Source: Yersinia entomophaga
Lineage (GTDB): Bacteria > Pseudomonadota > Gammaproteobacteria > Enterobacterales > Enterobacteriaceae
Assembly: GCF_001656035.1 (NCBI RefSeq)
Contig: NZ_CP010029.1
Coordinates: 2,604,643 to 2,668,642, forward strand
Direction: 5' to 3'
DNA length: 64,000 nt
Shown here: piece after piece, positions 49,809-58,506 of the stretch
Layout of the letters: each line of letters starts with the position of its first letter
Position numbering within the stretch: position 1 is the first letter of the stretch
Program-made: the position numbers and the translations under genes
The notes under the pieces: model-generated
Told to the model about the DNA's origin: nothing
Seen by the model: only the letters and a program-made list of their open reading frames with translations
Databases searched by the model: none

Positions 49809-51493
49809 GCTTTTTTCCCTTGAGTGGCGGCAACCATCGGCAAGTTAAGCCCTTGTTGTTGCGCGCAATTGATCGCAATCTCGTATCCCGCATCGGCATG
49901 ACGCATCACGCCGGTGGCCGGATCGTTATGAAGAACTCTGGCAATACGTTCTGCGGCCTCATCGCTTCCGTCGCATACAACGACCATGCCGGAATGCTGT
50001 GAGAAGCCCATGCCTACGCCGCCGCCGTGATGCAGAGAAACCCAGGTCGCGCCGCTGGCGGTGTTGAGTAATGCGTTAAGCAACGGCCAGTCAGAAACTG
50101 CATCGGAGCCGTCCTGCATCGCTTCAGTTTCCCGGTTCGGGCTGGCGACCGAGCCGGAATCCAGATGATCGCGGCCAATAACGATAGGGGCAGACAGCTC
50201 GCCACTGCGAACCATCTCATTGAAAGCCAGGCCTAATTTTGCCCGCTGACCTAAACCGACCCAGCAAATACGCGCCGGTAATCCTTGAAAACTAATACGT
50301 TCGCGCGCCATATCCAGCCAACGATGCAAATGCTCATCATCTGGAATCAGCTCTTTTACTTTGGCATCAGTTTTATAAATATCTTCCGCCTCTCCAGAGA
50401 GCGCAGCCCAGCGGAATGGTCCAATACCGCGACAGAATAATGGACGAATATAGGCAGGAACAAAGCCAGGGAAATCAAAAGCATTACTGACACCCATGTC
50501 TTTGGCCATTTGGCGTATATTGTTGCCGTAATCGAAAGTCGGGATACCCATTTTTTGGAAAGCCAGCATGGCTTCAACATGCTCGGCCATAGAGGTTTTA
50601 GCCGCGTTGACGACTAAAGTTGGTTCGCTTTGCGCGCGCTGACGGTACTCTTCCCAGCCCCAACCTTTCGGCAAATAACCATTAAGAGGGTCATGGGCGC
50701 TAGTTTGGTCAGTCACCATATCCGGGCGAACGCCACGGCGTACCAATTCCGGCAGAATTTCGGCGGCGTTACCGCACAAAGCAATAGAAACGGCTTCGCC
50801 AGCAGCGGTATATTTTTTGATTCGCGCTAACGCATCGTCTAAATCCGTTGCTTGCTCATCCACATAGCGCGTTTTTAAACGAAAATCGATGCGGCTTTGC
50901 TGGCACTCGATATTCAACGAGCAAGCGCCCGCCAGAGTGGCCGCCAGAGGCTGCGCGCCGCCCATCCCGCCTAAACCGGCGGTGAGAACCCAGCGCCCTT
51001 TTAGGCTACCGTTAAAATGTTGGCGGCCTGCTTCCACAAATGTCTCATAGGTGCCCTGTACGATGCCTTGACTACCGATATAGATCCAACTGCCTGCGGT
51101 CATCTGACCGTACATTGCCAGCCCTTTCGCATCCAGTTCGTTAAAGTGCTCCCAATTGGCCCAATGTGGCACCAGATTGGAATTGGCGATCAGCACTCGT
51201 GGCGCGTTGCTGTGAGTTTTAAACACACCAACGGGCTTACCGGACTGAATCAACAGCGTTTCGTCATCATTAAGCTGTTTCAGGCTTTCAACAATTTTGT
51301 CGTAACATTCCCAGTTACGAGCCGCTCGGCCAATTCCGCCATAAACCACTAATTCCTTAGGATTTTCAGCCACCTCAGGATCCAGGTTGTTCATTAGCAT
51401 GCGCAGTGGCGCTTCGGTAAACCAGCTTTTGGCATTCAGTTGCGTACCACGCGGGGCGCGAATTTCACTATCACGAAATCTGTTTTCAGCAGT
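49805..51493 (-). CDS. hutU: Urocanate hydratase
   Basis: 562 residues from GTG 51493, chosen because AAGGA lies 7 bases before it and the protein then begins [19 protein letters not shown] like other enterobacterial HutU. With this start the catalytic cysteine in [10 protein letters not shown] falls at Cys410, exactly the classical number. The upstream TTG at 51511 lacks support. The NAD-binding [10 protein letters not shown] motif is visible. It converts urocanate to imidazolone propionate. The first gene behind a HutC-like operator. Confidence 0.96.
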   Translation of the reverse strand, partial: TAENRFRDSEIRAPRGTQLNAKSWFTEAPLRMLMNNLDPEVAENPKELVVYGGIGRAARNWECYDKIVESLKQLNDDETLLIQSGKPVGVFKTHSNAPRVLIANSNLVPHWANWEHFNELDAKGLAMYGQMTAGSWIYIGSQGIVQGTYETFVEAGRQHFNGSLKGRWVLTAGLGGMGGAQPLAATLAGACSLNIECQQSRIDFRLKTRYVDEQATDLDDALARIKKYTAAGEAVSIALCGNAAEILPELVRRGVRPDMVTDQTSAHDPLNGYLPKGWGWEEYRQRAQSEPTLVVNAAKTSMAEHVEAMLAFQKMGIPTFDYGNNIRQMAKDMGVSNAFDFPGFVPAYIRPLFCRGIGPFRWAALSGEAEDIYKTDAKVKELIPDDEHLHRWLDMARERISFQGLPARICWVGLGQRAKLGLAFNEMVRSGELSAPIVIGRDHLDSGSVASPNRETEAMQDGSDAVSDWPLLNALLNTASGATWVSLHHGGGVGMGFSQHSGMVVVCDGSDEAAERIARVLHNDPATGVMRHADAGYEIAINCAQQQGLNLPMVAATQGKKA

Positions 51494-51870
51494 CACGGCA
51501 ATTTCCTTCAACAGGGTTTCTGAGTGCCAATAGGCACTGCTCGCTTTGGATGTTTATTAACATATACTCGTATAGACAAGTATAAGCAAGCTAAGGAATA
51601 ACAACTGACTTTTGAAGATAAATGACGGTGTGAAATTACAAAAACACTTTATAATCAATTAGTTATATTTGTATCAAAATTGATATATATCGGTTCAAAA
51701 GAATATTAGACGTGATATCACTAACAAAACCAGCATAAAATTGGTCTATTTTTGCGCACAAAATCACATATATTTCACATTTGGTTCACATAAATCACTA
51801 TAACATTTAACGCAAATGATAATTATTCACGTTAAATGGCCATCCCATCGACAAGCTATTTAACATAATA
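51494..51870. other. hutU upstream region and boundary with accessory island
   Basis: About 375 bases, becoming very AT-rich to the right. It contains the hut operator (51563-51584) and otherwise no visible gene. The conserved hut cluster ends here and the accessory T6SS-related genes begin to the right. Confidence 0.6.
51563..51584. promoter_or_regulatory. HutC-like operator upstream of hutU
   Basis: The 22-bp sequence TATACTCGTATAGACAAGTATA boundary arms (TATACT/AGTATA with GT..TA..AC inside) make a near-perfect palindrome about 70 bases before hutU. It resembles the HutC binding site core of the CTTGTATA type. The hutC gene is not in the window. Confidence 0.65.
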
Positions 51871-53775
51871 TTATTGGCAGTGAACAACCTTCGGCGGTAA
51901 TTGGAATGACCATGATGCCATCGATTGTTGCGGATTTATGTCCAAAGAATGGCGCTGGCGAAGACCATCCGAATCGGCCTTCAAAGCCTTATCTTGCTGG
52001 CTTTTCGGCCAGGGCTGCTGCATATTTTTTCTAGCAACATTGGCTGTGGTATTTTCTCTTTGCGACAAGGTTCCGAGCAATCCGAGAAAACCCGGCGTTA
52101 AAGCGGCAGATTTCCCCTGATAGTGGTTAATCTGTGGCCCTTTCTCACTCATGCTCAAAATCGCCTGAGCCGGACCAGCTAAAAAGTCTGATACATACTG
52201 CCACGCCAGCGCCTGCCGCTCATCGTAGCTCAGCCCTTTCCCATTCTGGTTCATTGGCTCCAATACCTGATCCTCCCACTGTTTCTGAACCCAGCATCCA
52301 GTACAGCGAATAGCATGAGCTAATAGAAAATCACCGTCGCTTTGATACAGCTTCCACACCGCCATTATTCCCAAATCCTGCGCATGATTACCGGCTCCTT
52401 TTTGCAGTTCGACATAACGTTGAAACAGCCGTTGCAGCGGATTACTCGTCGTTTCCTCCTGTTGCTGGAACAACCCTTCGGTCAAATTACGGCTATCCTG
52501 CGCAGTCTTGATACTTTCTTCAACCGCAAAACTTAATGCCTCTCGCCAAGCCTGCCATGCGCGGAGCGACACTTTGGTTGAAGCCGCTGCCGACCGAGGC
52601 TCCGGCATCAGCCACCGCTCGATACGCTGCTGCCATTGTTGCTTTATTTTGTGCAGATATCCCATGTTCGGTGATCGCGTAGTATATTGATCGAGAATGA
52701 TTAAACGCCGGTGTTCTTGTAACCAAGGCTGGCTCTGCGCTTCGGAAATATCAGATAATTGCAGATTCATTTGTCTGGCAAATTCCATCGACGGACTACT
52801 ACCCTGCCTGATACTTAACAAACGATCCTGCCACTCCTGCGCGCTCAATGGCGGAAAATCCTCATTAACCACGTTAAATAGAAGCTCTAGCCAGTTTTCC
52901 TGCCGAATAGATGGCCATTGCTGGCGAAAAGCGGTAAACGTTGTCAGTGCAATATCATCGCCAACCGCCTGTTCAACGGTTTCCAGCCAATCATTTACCT
53001 GCTGTACGCGGACTAACGTCCAAAGATCGGGAAAATCGTCCATAGACAAAGAATGGAGCCAGATGTTAACTGCAGGCTTTACCGAAGCATTAGATGCACT
53101 GGCCAGCAACCAGCGCCATTGGGGATCGCTTTCTACTAACCGAGCCAATAATTGCCGTAGCTGAGTTAACTCGCTTTTTTCCGGTTGTAATCGCCATTGC
53201 GCACGCTGCAAAGCTAATTGGATGTAAGGTAATAAAATAGGAGCGGCAACATCAGAAACTGGTTTTTTGACATAACGTAGCCGTTCAAAAGAATCGACAA
53301 GATAATCGTGCTCGAAAAGGCTTTGTTTAACCAAAATATACTGAGCCAACGCCAGTATCATTTCACGCTGCCGTATTGGTGCTTCAGTGCGGAAGCGGTC
53401 ATAATAGCGGCGAAATTCCTCTGTGATATTTCCCAAATCAGCAGGAGCGCTTTCCAATAGCGCTTTTTCAATAGTTCGATGCTGCCATTTCAATATGGGG
53501 ATAAAAGGGAGATAACTCAGCGGCGAATCTTGCCAGCGCTCGTTGATCTGTAATTGAGTAACCAACGCATTTGGATCGAGACTTTTTATTTTAAAAGTGA
53601 TTAATGCCCAGCTCCGCCATCCCCAGAGAACCATTAATCCGAATAGCATGACTAATAATCCTATTCTGGCCTTTTTATGGCAAAATCCCCGCCATAGCGT
53701 AATAAAGATACGCAAAGCTAAAGACCGCTGAGCCCACATTCCCGCCCCGTGGAGGAGCGTTACTTTCTTAATCAT
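51871..53775 (-). CDS. TssM/IcmF-like protein lacking the NTPase half (orphan T6SS-related)
   Basis: 634 residues. After a basic cytoplasmic lead (about 35 residues) a single membrane helix (about 38-58, LLVMLFGLMVLWGW) is followed by an entirely non-membrane region of about 570 residues rich in helices and W/Q/L, as in the periplasmic half of TssM. Full TssM is about 1100 residues, with two more N-terminal helices and a cytoplasmic NTPase domain, both missing here with no remnant upstream. The gene lies 18 bases downstream of a TssL-like gene, which supports the TssM-like call. Function unknown: either a reduced membrane-complex subunit or a decaying one. Sequence similarity to TssM is not strong by eye. 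Confidence 0.55.
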   Translation of the reverse strand: MIKKVTLLHGAGMWAQRSLALRIFITLWRGFCHKKARIGLLVMLFGLMVLWGWRSWALITFKIKSLDPNALVTQLQINERWQDSPLSYLPFIPILKWQHRTIEKALLESAPADLGNITEEFRRYYDRFRTEAPIRQREMILALAQYILVKQSLFEHDYLVDSFERLRYVKKPVSDVAAPILLPYIQLALQRAQWRLQPEKSELTQLRQLLARLVESDPQWRWLLASASNASVKPAVNIWLHSLSMDDFPDLWTLVRVQQVNDWLETVEQAVGDDIALTTFTAFRQQWPSIRQENWLELLFNVVNEDFPPLSAQEWQDRLLSIRQGSSPSMEFARQMNLQLSDISEAQSQPWLQEHRRLIILDQYTTRSPNMGYLHKIKQQWQQRIERWLMPEPRSAAASTKVSLRAWQAWREALSFAVEESIKTAQDSRNLTEGLFQQQEETTSNPLQRLFQRYVELQKGAGNHAQDLGIMAVWKLYQSDGDFLLAHAIRCTGCWVQKQWEDQVLEPMNQNGKGLSYDERQALAWQYVSDFLAGPAQAILSMSEKGPQINHYQGKSAALTPGFLGLLGTLSQRENTTANVARKNMQQPWPKSQQDKALKADSDGLRQRHSLDINPQQSMASWSFQLPPKVVHCQ

Positions 53776-53793
53776 AGGTCGAGCCTGTAAGCA

Positions 53794-54411
53794 TCAAAAA
53801 AACTCAATCCACGAAATAACAGAGAAAAAAAGGAGTACAATAATAGATGCTGACCATCTCCTATTAATAACTCGATTTAATATCAACTTAATTATTGATT
53901 TTTTCCTGGAACACATCAGTTTATGGCTAATATCAACTAATTTGAGATAACAATACTCAGGCAAGCATTTTTCTTCATTGGCAATAGTTTTATCCAGGAA
54001 AATATCGTTGTCCTTGTTATATTTCCCATGAAATCCTAGCCGCAGGCAAAGTAAATAGACCATTCGAAGCTCATTTTCATTTTTATCAATTTTTTCTAGC
54101 TGGTTGAAAAAAACATCCCCACCGGTAGTGGTCTGAAATAATTGTGTTTGCAGCAAAATATCTTTCCATTGCTTAGCATAAGAGAGCGAGGAGGATAAAA
54201 TAAACTCATCAAACCAAACCATGACAGCCAATAATGCCCGATCGCATTCAGAATCACTATAGCCCTGCGACTCCGCGGCTTTCGCCGCCCTTTCAAAAAC
54301 CTCTGTGGTTTTTTCACGAACATACTGATAATTATGGTTAAAATCAGGCTGTTTTTCCAGAATCAAAGCGAAACGAAAAACATCTACATAACAGTCAATT
54401 AATGTCTTCAT
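53794..54411 (-). CDS. TssL/DotU-like T6SS membrane protein (orphan)
   Basis: 205 residues. The helical cytoplasmic domain shows DotU/TssL features: MVWFDEFILSSSLSYAKQWK and YLLCLRLGFHGKY, then a single C-terminal membrane helix (about 187-205, SIIVLLFFSVISWIEFF). TssL forms the baseplate-facing membrane complex with TssM in T6SS. ATG 54411 is used; the frame is open to 54426. It is followed after 18 bases by the TssM-like gene. No other tss genes are present in the window. Confidence 0.75.
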   Translation of the reverse strand: MKTLIDCYVDVFRFALILEKQPDFNHNYQYVREKTTEVFERAAKAAESQGYSDSECDRALLAVMVWFDEFILSSSLSYAKQWKDILLQTQLFQTTTGGDVFFNQLEKIDKNENELRMVYLLCLRLGFHGKYNKDNDIFLDKTIANEEKCLPEYCYLKLVDISHKLMCSRKKSIIKLILNRVINRRWSASIIVLLFFSVISWIEFF

Positions 54412-55477
54412 AATGCCACCGAGCACATAATCTCATTTTCCTGAGTTAATAGTGCGCTTAACAAATAAGGTATAATCCACTGCCTGTTAAAATACATGTT
54501 AATCCACTCCCTGCTTATCCTTGATTTATCCTGCTGAAAGCAGCCATAGCCAAATATCTCATAACGCAACGGGACTTATCTGATAGATTCACAAATAATA
54601 TTAAAAGAGTACATCATTGCTAGATATTCGACAGATTAATTATCATTAAAATACATGTAAAAACATTAAGGACCGATTTAATACTTAATTATTTAACAAA
54701 CTGAGCCGTAGCATAAAAAACTCATTACTCATTATGAAGGTATGGCAACGTAACTCTTACAAAAAAAGGTTATTTAATTCATTAAGCGTGCCACTTTTAA
54801 TTATTATATAGAACAATAATTTAATTTCTTTCTAACCGCTAAACCTCCAATTTATAGCTGAATCCTACTTACCGGATTAGACAGCGACCCGAATTGCTCC
54901 TGCCAGAAGAAAACAGAGAATGTGTTTTGGACGATTTTTTTGGATGGGTATTTGTAACTAAAAAATCACCATGAAATTCTATACACATTTGTGGCAGATT
55001 TAAGGGGGGCGCGGAACATCACAGACGTGAAGTGACAGTATCATAATGATATATGATGGTTTTCTAGACTGTTTTGGAGGTAACGGGAGAAATTGTGGCG
55101 ATGGCGGGAATGTAGGTGTAGCGAGCGCTACGAGAATACGCTGGGTACATGACGGGCCAATCCATATTGGTTAACAGACGGTCACGGCGAATGGTATTCA
55201 CCGCACCAAAGCGGAATCGAGCTGGGTCATATTTCTTATCCTTCAGTGAATTACCTAACAAGCTCAAGGCGCAGTAATGCGCGTATCGTCTAGAATTACT
55301 GCAGTAATATGTGTATGAAATTTGATTGAATGCCAAAAAAACGTCTTTTCATTGAGGAGATTAGCCTAGGCAGTTGTATAAGTGGCTTCACTTCTCTCAT
55401 GATTCAGTGAACCAACTTGTTTCCTACCTCAATATAGTGATTGATTTGCTTAGCCAACATCCCCCAAGGAACGAAAC
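54412..55477. other. AT-rich intergenic region
   Basis: About 1 kb, mostly AT-rich, between the tssL-like gene and a pseudogene. The only sizeable frame is a 90-codon minus-strand ORF at 55064-55336 (ends ATISPVTSKTV), listed separately with low confidence. No RNA gene recognised. Confidence 0.5.
55064..55336 (-). CDS. Small hypothetical ORF, uncertain
   Basis: 90 codons on the minus strand in otherwise gene-free DNA. The product starts MAFNQISYTYY, has a Tyr/Arg/Ser-rich composition and no recognisable motif, signal peptide or membrane helix. There is no convincing ribosome site. It could be a chance frame or a remnant of a larger gene. Confidence 0.2.
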   Translation of the reverse strand: MAFNQISYTYYCSNSRRYAHYCALSLLGNSLKDKKYDPARFRFGAVNTIRRDRLLTNMDWPVMYPAYSRSARYTYIPAIATISPVTSKTV

Positions 55478-55782
55478 ATGTTACGAGGTTCTGAAAAAAA
55501 GAAGCGCTGAAAAGTTTAGATCGCGTACGCCAGTACTACGAATCACAAGTTGAAGCCACCCAAACAGAGGTTAACAATCTCAATCTGCTACGTCAGAAAT
55601 GCAGCAAGACCTTAATGGCTCATATTAAAATCTGTGTTAACGATCTGACAAATATGCCAAAAACATTCCACAAGTCATGGAATGAATTCAAATAGGCAAT
55701 CTCTATATTCGACAATACTGAGGAAAAAATCGAAACCGAATATCGTAACACCCATATTGAACCAGAAAGAGTTAGATATTAA
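55478..55782 (+). pseudogene. Frameshifted coiled-coil gene remnant
   Basis: ATG 55478 with AAGGA upstream opens MLRGSEKKKR and stops at once. One extra A in the seven-A run (55494-55500) would continue as EALKSLDRVRQYYESQV and VNNLNLLRQKCSKTLMAHIK, with an in-frame TAG after SWNEFK and then further coding-like sequence (AISIFDNTEEKIETEYRN) to a TAA at 55780. The readable part is a helical, coiled-coil-like N-terminus. Two disabling lesions and loss of the downstream portion make it a pseudogene. I do not recognise its family with certainty. Confidence 0.6.
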
Positions 55783-55794
55783 TATTTGAACTCA

Positions 55795-56334
55795 TCATGC
55801 ACCAGCCTTCAAAGACTCTATTCTATTAATTAGTAATTCAATATCATCATAGATGAATTTAGAATAGAATATCCTTCTGGGATAATTCTTCAATTCTGCA
55901 TGAGCCACGTTCTCAACTGGAGATGATATTTGCCACAAGATATTACCCTCACCAGACTCATCCCTGAAAGAAAAAACAGTGAAATCATCAAGAAAAGTAC
56001 CAAAACTTACAGAGTAGCTTCTCGCTAAATCACTTAAATCGTTCTTTTCATCGTCATAAAAATCATCATCGGATATACACAACGCTTCATTTAACTTACA
56101 AAATATCGCCTCTTGAGATTCACCCCCCAAAATAGGTTGTAACCTTTCCTTTTTCATTATATCCATAAGACCGCCAACCAAGTAACCATCAAGATATATT
56201 AACTCTGACAATGCGCCTAAACTATTACCCTCAAACCATAATCTGGCATACCCCATAAATAATTTTGAATCAGAAATGTCATATTCAATTCCAACAGTCG
56301 ATTTTGTTCCTATCATATTAGGCATACTCAACAT
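55795..56334 (-). CDS. Candidate immunity protein for displaced Rhs toxin tip 1
   Basis: 179 residues, acidic, no signal peptide or membrane helix, lower GC than the chromosome. Its annotated ATG 56334 overlaps the last seven bases of the toxin-tip ORF (ATGTTGA); a second start at 56325 (MPNMIG) is also reasonable. Position immediately after the toxin tip, acidity and size fit a cognate immunity protein. The central WFEGNSLGALSELIYLDGYL recalls the Imm42 family, but I cannot confirm it. Confidence 0.6.
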   Translation of the reverse strand: MLSMPNMIGTKSTVGIEYDISDSKLFMGYARLWFEGNSLGALSELIYLDGYLVGGLMDIMKKERLQPILGGESQEAIFCKLNEALCISDDDFYDDEKNDLSDLARSYSVSFGTFLDDFTVFSFRDESGEGNILWQISSPVENVAHAELKNYPRRIFYSKFIYDDIELLINRIESLKAGA

Positions 56335-56828
56335 CCCTTCATATTTCTTGCGTACTTAGGTACGTTTTTCTTATCTATGGCACGAGGGTTTCCGCGTATA
56401 TCTACACCATCGGTTGAACCATTCCAATGGAAGGCACCTGAACCATCAGCAGCACTACTTTGGAACCTATGCCAATTAGCTTTCTTCCCCTCACCTACTT
56501 TTGTCCAACTTGTTTTAGGATCATTAGGATCTAGCTGGCTTTGTCTAAACAGCTCCTCATGATTCGAAGGCAATACACTTTTCGATGAATTTTGCCCAGA
56601 ATAAACGGGACGGCTACAGCGATGGTCAGCCGGTGGATATTCCGCATGGGCGATGGGTGGATTTGCGGTTGGAGATGCCAGTGGGTGAAATCGAGGGTTC
56701 AGAATAGGCTCATATGATACGTAAAGGGCAACTTCAGCACCCTGCCGGAGAGCATCTATCACCGGCAGAACAATTTTATTTGTTGGCCGCCTAAAAAACA
56801 GGCAACACAATTTTTGCCGACACAGCAA
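56328..56828 (-). CDS. Displaced Rhs C-terminal toxin tip 1 (orphan)
   Basis: The 166-codon frame is composite. From about residue 75 on (GQNSSKSVLPSNHEELFRQS to RGNPRAIDKKNVPKYARNMK) it looks like a polymorphic toxin domain of about 85 residues, with HRF...GAFHWNGS as a conserved-looking core. The first 75 residues are Pro-rich and run antisense to a plus-strand remnant including a transposase tail, so they are probably not a real N-terminus. No Rhs core, secretion signal or convincing start is attached, so this is a silent donor cassette rather than an active effector. Activity is unknown; an RNase or nuclease is a guess from small size and basic end. Confidence 0.5.
   Translation of the reverse strand: MLCRQKLCCLFFRRPTNKIVLPVIDALRQGAEVALYVSYEPILNPRFHPLASPTANPPIAHAEYPPADHRCSRPVYSGQNSSKSVLPSNHEELFRQSQLDPNDPKTSWTKVGEGKKANWHRFQSSAADGSGAFHWNGSTDGVDIRGNPRAIDKKNVPKYARNMKGC
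56585..56707 (+). pseudogene. Short coding-like remnant antisense to toxin tip 1
   Basis: A 40-codon plus-strand frame begins at ATG 56585 (MNFAQNKRDGYSDGQPVDIP) and ends GEIEGSE at a TAG. Its composition looks genuine, unlike the opposing Pro-rich frame. It is in frame with the transposase tail that follows. Family unknown. Confidence 0.35.
56714..56794 (+). mobile_element. C-terminal tail of an IS6-like transposase (remnant)
   Basis: 27 codons in the plus strand, beginning MIRKGQLQHPAGEHLSPAEQ and ending FYLLAA before TAA. This resembles the extreme C-terminus of IS6-family DDE transposases (KGQ ... SPAEQFYxLA). The catalytic part is absent. It marks the upstream edge of the displaced toxin cassette and hints that an insertion or deletion severed it from its rhs gene. 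Confidence 0.5.
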
Positions 56829-56965
56829 TGTTAATGCGACACAACCTTTTCATTGTCAGTTAATGTGAGCTCAAATTTGCGCTGATTGCGAGCCCGACCG
56901 TTTTCGATTGCAAGCCGTTACACCTAAGCATGATTCTTGGCTTCTTATCCCACCCCCAAAACTCG

Positions 56966-57361
56966 CTAGTCGCCATTGAATAAACCAATATATTTTAGCC
57001 CATTATACTGATCTTTAATTGGTCGTTTTATCACTAAGTTGGGATCTTGATACCAAAATATTGCATTAGCTTTTTTAATACCCAAATTATCACATTCACT
57101 TTTTACTAATGATAATTCATCCTGATCAACAGCAGCATCGAGTAGTATCTCATCTAAAGACACTTCTTGCTTATGTCTAGGTATCATGCCAATGAAGTCA
57201 TCATCATACCATTGGATGCCGATGTCTTTGCAAAACGCACACTGCCTATAATTAGGGTTATTAAAGTCTCCCTCAACAGAATAATCCAACTCAAAGTATT
57301 CCATGTATTCCTCTTCTGAGGAGAAATTAGTTCCAATCCAAACGTGTACTTTATTTTCCAT
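56966..57361 (-). CDS. Immunity protein, Imm22-like, for displaced toxin tip 2
   Basis: 131 residues from ATG 57361 (MENKVHVWIGTNFSSEEEY), chosen over GTG 57370 because AGCAGG precedes it at a normal distance and it lies just after the toxin stop. The pattern VWIG.NFSSEEEYMEYF, then DIGIQWYDDDFIG, is that of the Imm22 family seen beside polymorphic toxins. Acidic, cytoplasmic. It follows the toxin tip by two bases, as in cognate pairs. Confidence 0.72.
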   Translation of the reverse strand: MENKVHVWIGTNFSSEEEYMEYFELDYSVEGDFNNPNYRQCAFCKDIGIQWYDDDFIGMIPRHKQEVSLDEILLDAAVDQDELSLVKSECDNLGIKKANAIFWYQDPNLVIKRPIKDQYNGLKYIGLFNGD

Positions 57362-57363
57362 AT

Positions 57364-57777
57364 TTAACACCTGCTTAGTTTCATGTGACCTTTATGATGT
57401 CTAGCTATTATCTTCTTAGCATCAGCTTTAGACGTTGCACCTTCTAAATCAGCAATTAACTTATTATGGAAATGTCTACCAGACCGGCTACCATGGTGCC
57501 CTCCATCCGGCACAGGAAGTCCTTTAGAATCAGTTACATTAGTGAATGTGATTCTATCCGTGTTTACAGCGTATTTTTTTAACTCCTCAGCGCTAAAACC
57601 TAACTCTTTGGCTTTAGCTGCTAACGAAACAGGGAATAATTCATGTTTTCCGCCGCTTCCCCTTAAGGCCGATGATACTGACGCTTTATTGTCTATAACA
57701 TCTTGAACTGAATCAGCATTAAACCATTCGTTAAACTTACCGAATCCCCAAGGAGTCAACCCCGCGGATCCGTTCAA
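57364..57777 (-). CDS. Displaced Rhs C-terminal toxin tip 2 (orphan)
   Basis: A 137-codon frame opening with a TTG (57777) and no ribosome site. The start LTPWGFGKFNEWF matches the junction where Rhs core ends and variable toxin begins (the DPxGL-type region). The C-terminal HHGSRSGRHFHNKLIADLEG followed by ARHHKGHMKL is histidine-rich and resembles a metal-dependent HNH/AHH-type nuclease tip. There is no Rhs core upstream: DNA to the right belongs to the immunity gene of the next module. Its immunity gene (Imm22-like) follows directly. It is probably a silent cassette. Confidence 0.6.
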   Translation of the reverse strand: MNGSAGLTPWGFGKFNEWFNADSVQDVIDNKASVSSALRGSGGKHELFPVSLAAKAKELGFSAEELKKYAVNTDRITFTNVTDSKGLPVPDGGHHGSRSGRHFHNKLIADLEGATSKADAKKIIARHHKGHMKLSRC

Positions 57778-57891
57778 GTTAACAGAGCATTCACATACTT
57801 ATAAATTCATTTCGTCCGCGAACAAGATAATGATTCGGGCGAAGCAGAGGGAATAGAAGACCGCTGTTCGAGATGCGAACTAATGTCAATA

Positions 57892-58506
57892 TCACCATGA
57901 TTTCATATCATTTATAGAGCTAACTTCTAAAAATTCGATACCATAATTCAATGCGCAATTCTTTAAAGAAGATACTAGTTCTCTATCAAACAATATAAAA
58001 CTGTCCCCTGCTTCTGGCATGTAATGGTGATATATAAAAAAACCACAACCAAAACTTATTATTTTTTTTATAACATCACTTTCGTATCCATGATTGTTGG
58101 ATAGATTTGAAATCAGAGGCTTTGCAGGTGGCGGGTCTAAACTAAGCGATTTTCTCATTTTTATTTCATTTTTCTTTTCAATTATTTGATATTTATCTAA
58201 TTCCACACTTAAGTGCTCAATTTTTTCATTACTACCATATAGATAAGCACCTTTATTTTTGACATTTCCCACACTAATTAATTTCACATTTGTTGAATTA
58301 TCTGCATTTTTATAGAAATACATATTAGGGAATGTATCATTAATGATTTTCAAAGAAGTACTAGTAGTAAATCCATAAGGCCCGTAGTTATTGATATCAA
58401 CATCATATTGATAACACAAGCAATAAGCTATTGAGTCAAGATCAGAGCTTATTACTCTATTCCAATCAGGAACCGGAAATTTTATTAATCGCTCTTTGAT
58501 TACCAT
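57892..58506 (-). CDS. Candidate immunity protein of the intact Rhs effector
   Basis: 204 residues, low GC, no signal peptide or membrane helix. The ATG overlaps the last seven bases of the rhs gene (ATGGTAA), the tight coupling expected of a toxin/immunity pair. I do not recognise a family. Function as antidote to the HxxH-like toxic tip of the Rhs protein is inferred from position only. Confidence 0.65.
   Translation of the reverse strand: MVIKERLIKFPVPDWNRVISSDLDSIAYCLCYQYDVDINNYGPYGFTTSTSLKIINDTFPNMYFYKNADNSTNVKLISVGNVKNKGAYLYGSNEKIEHLSVELDKYQIIEKKNEIKMRKSLSLDPPPAKPLISNLSNNHGYESDVIKKIISFGCGFFIYHHYMPEAGDSFILFDRELVSSLKNCALNYGIEFLEVSSINDMKSW

Noticed and set aside
51640..51800. CRP sites upstream of hutU
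   Set aside because: Partial TGTGA/TCACA half-sites occur in AT-rich DNA but none forms a convincing full palindrome.
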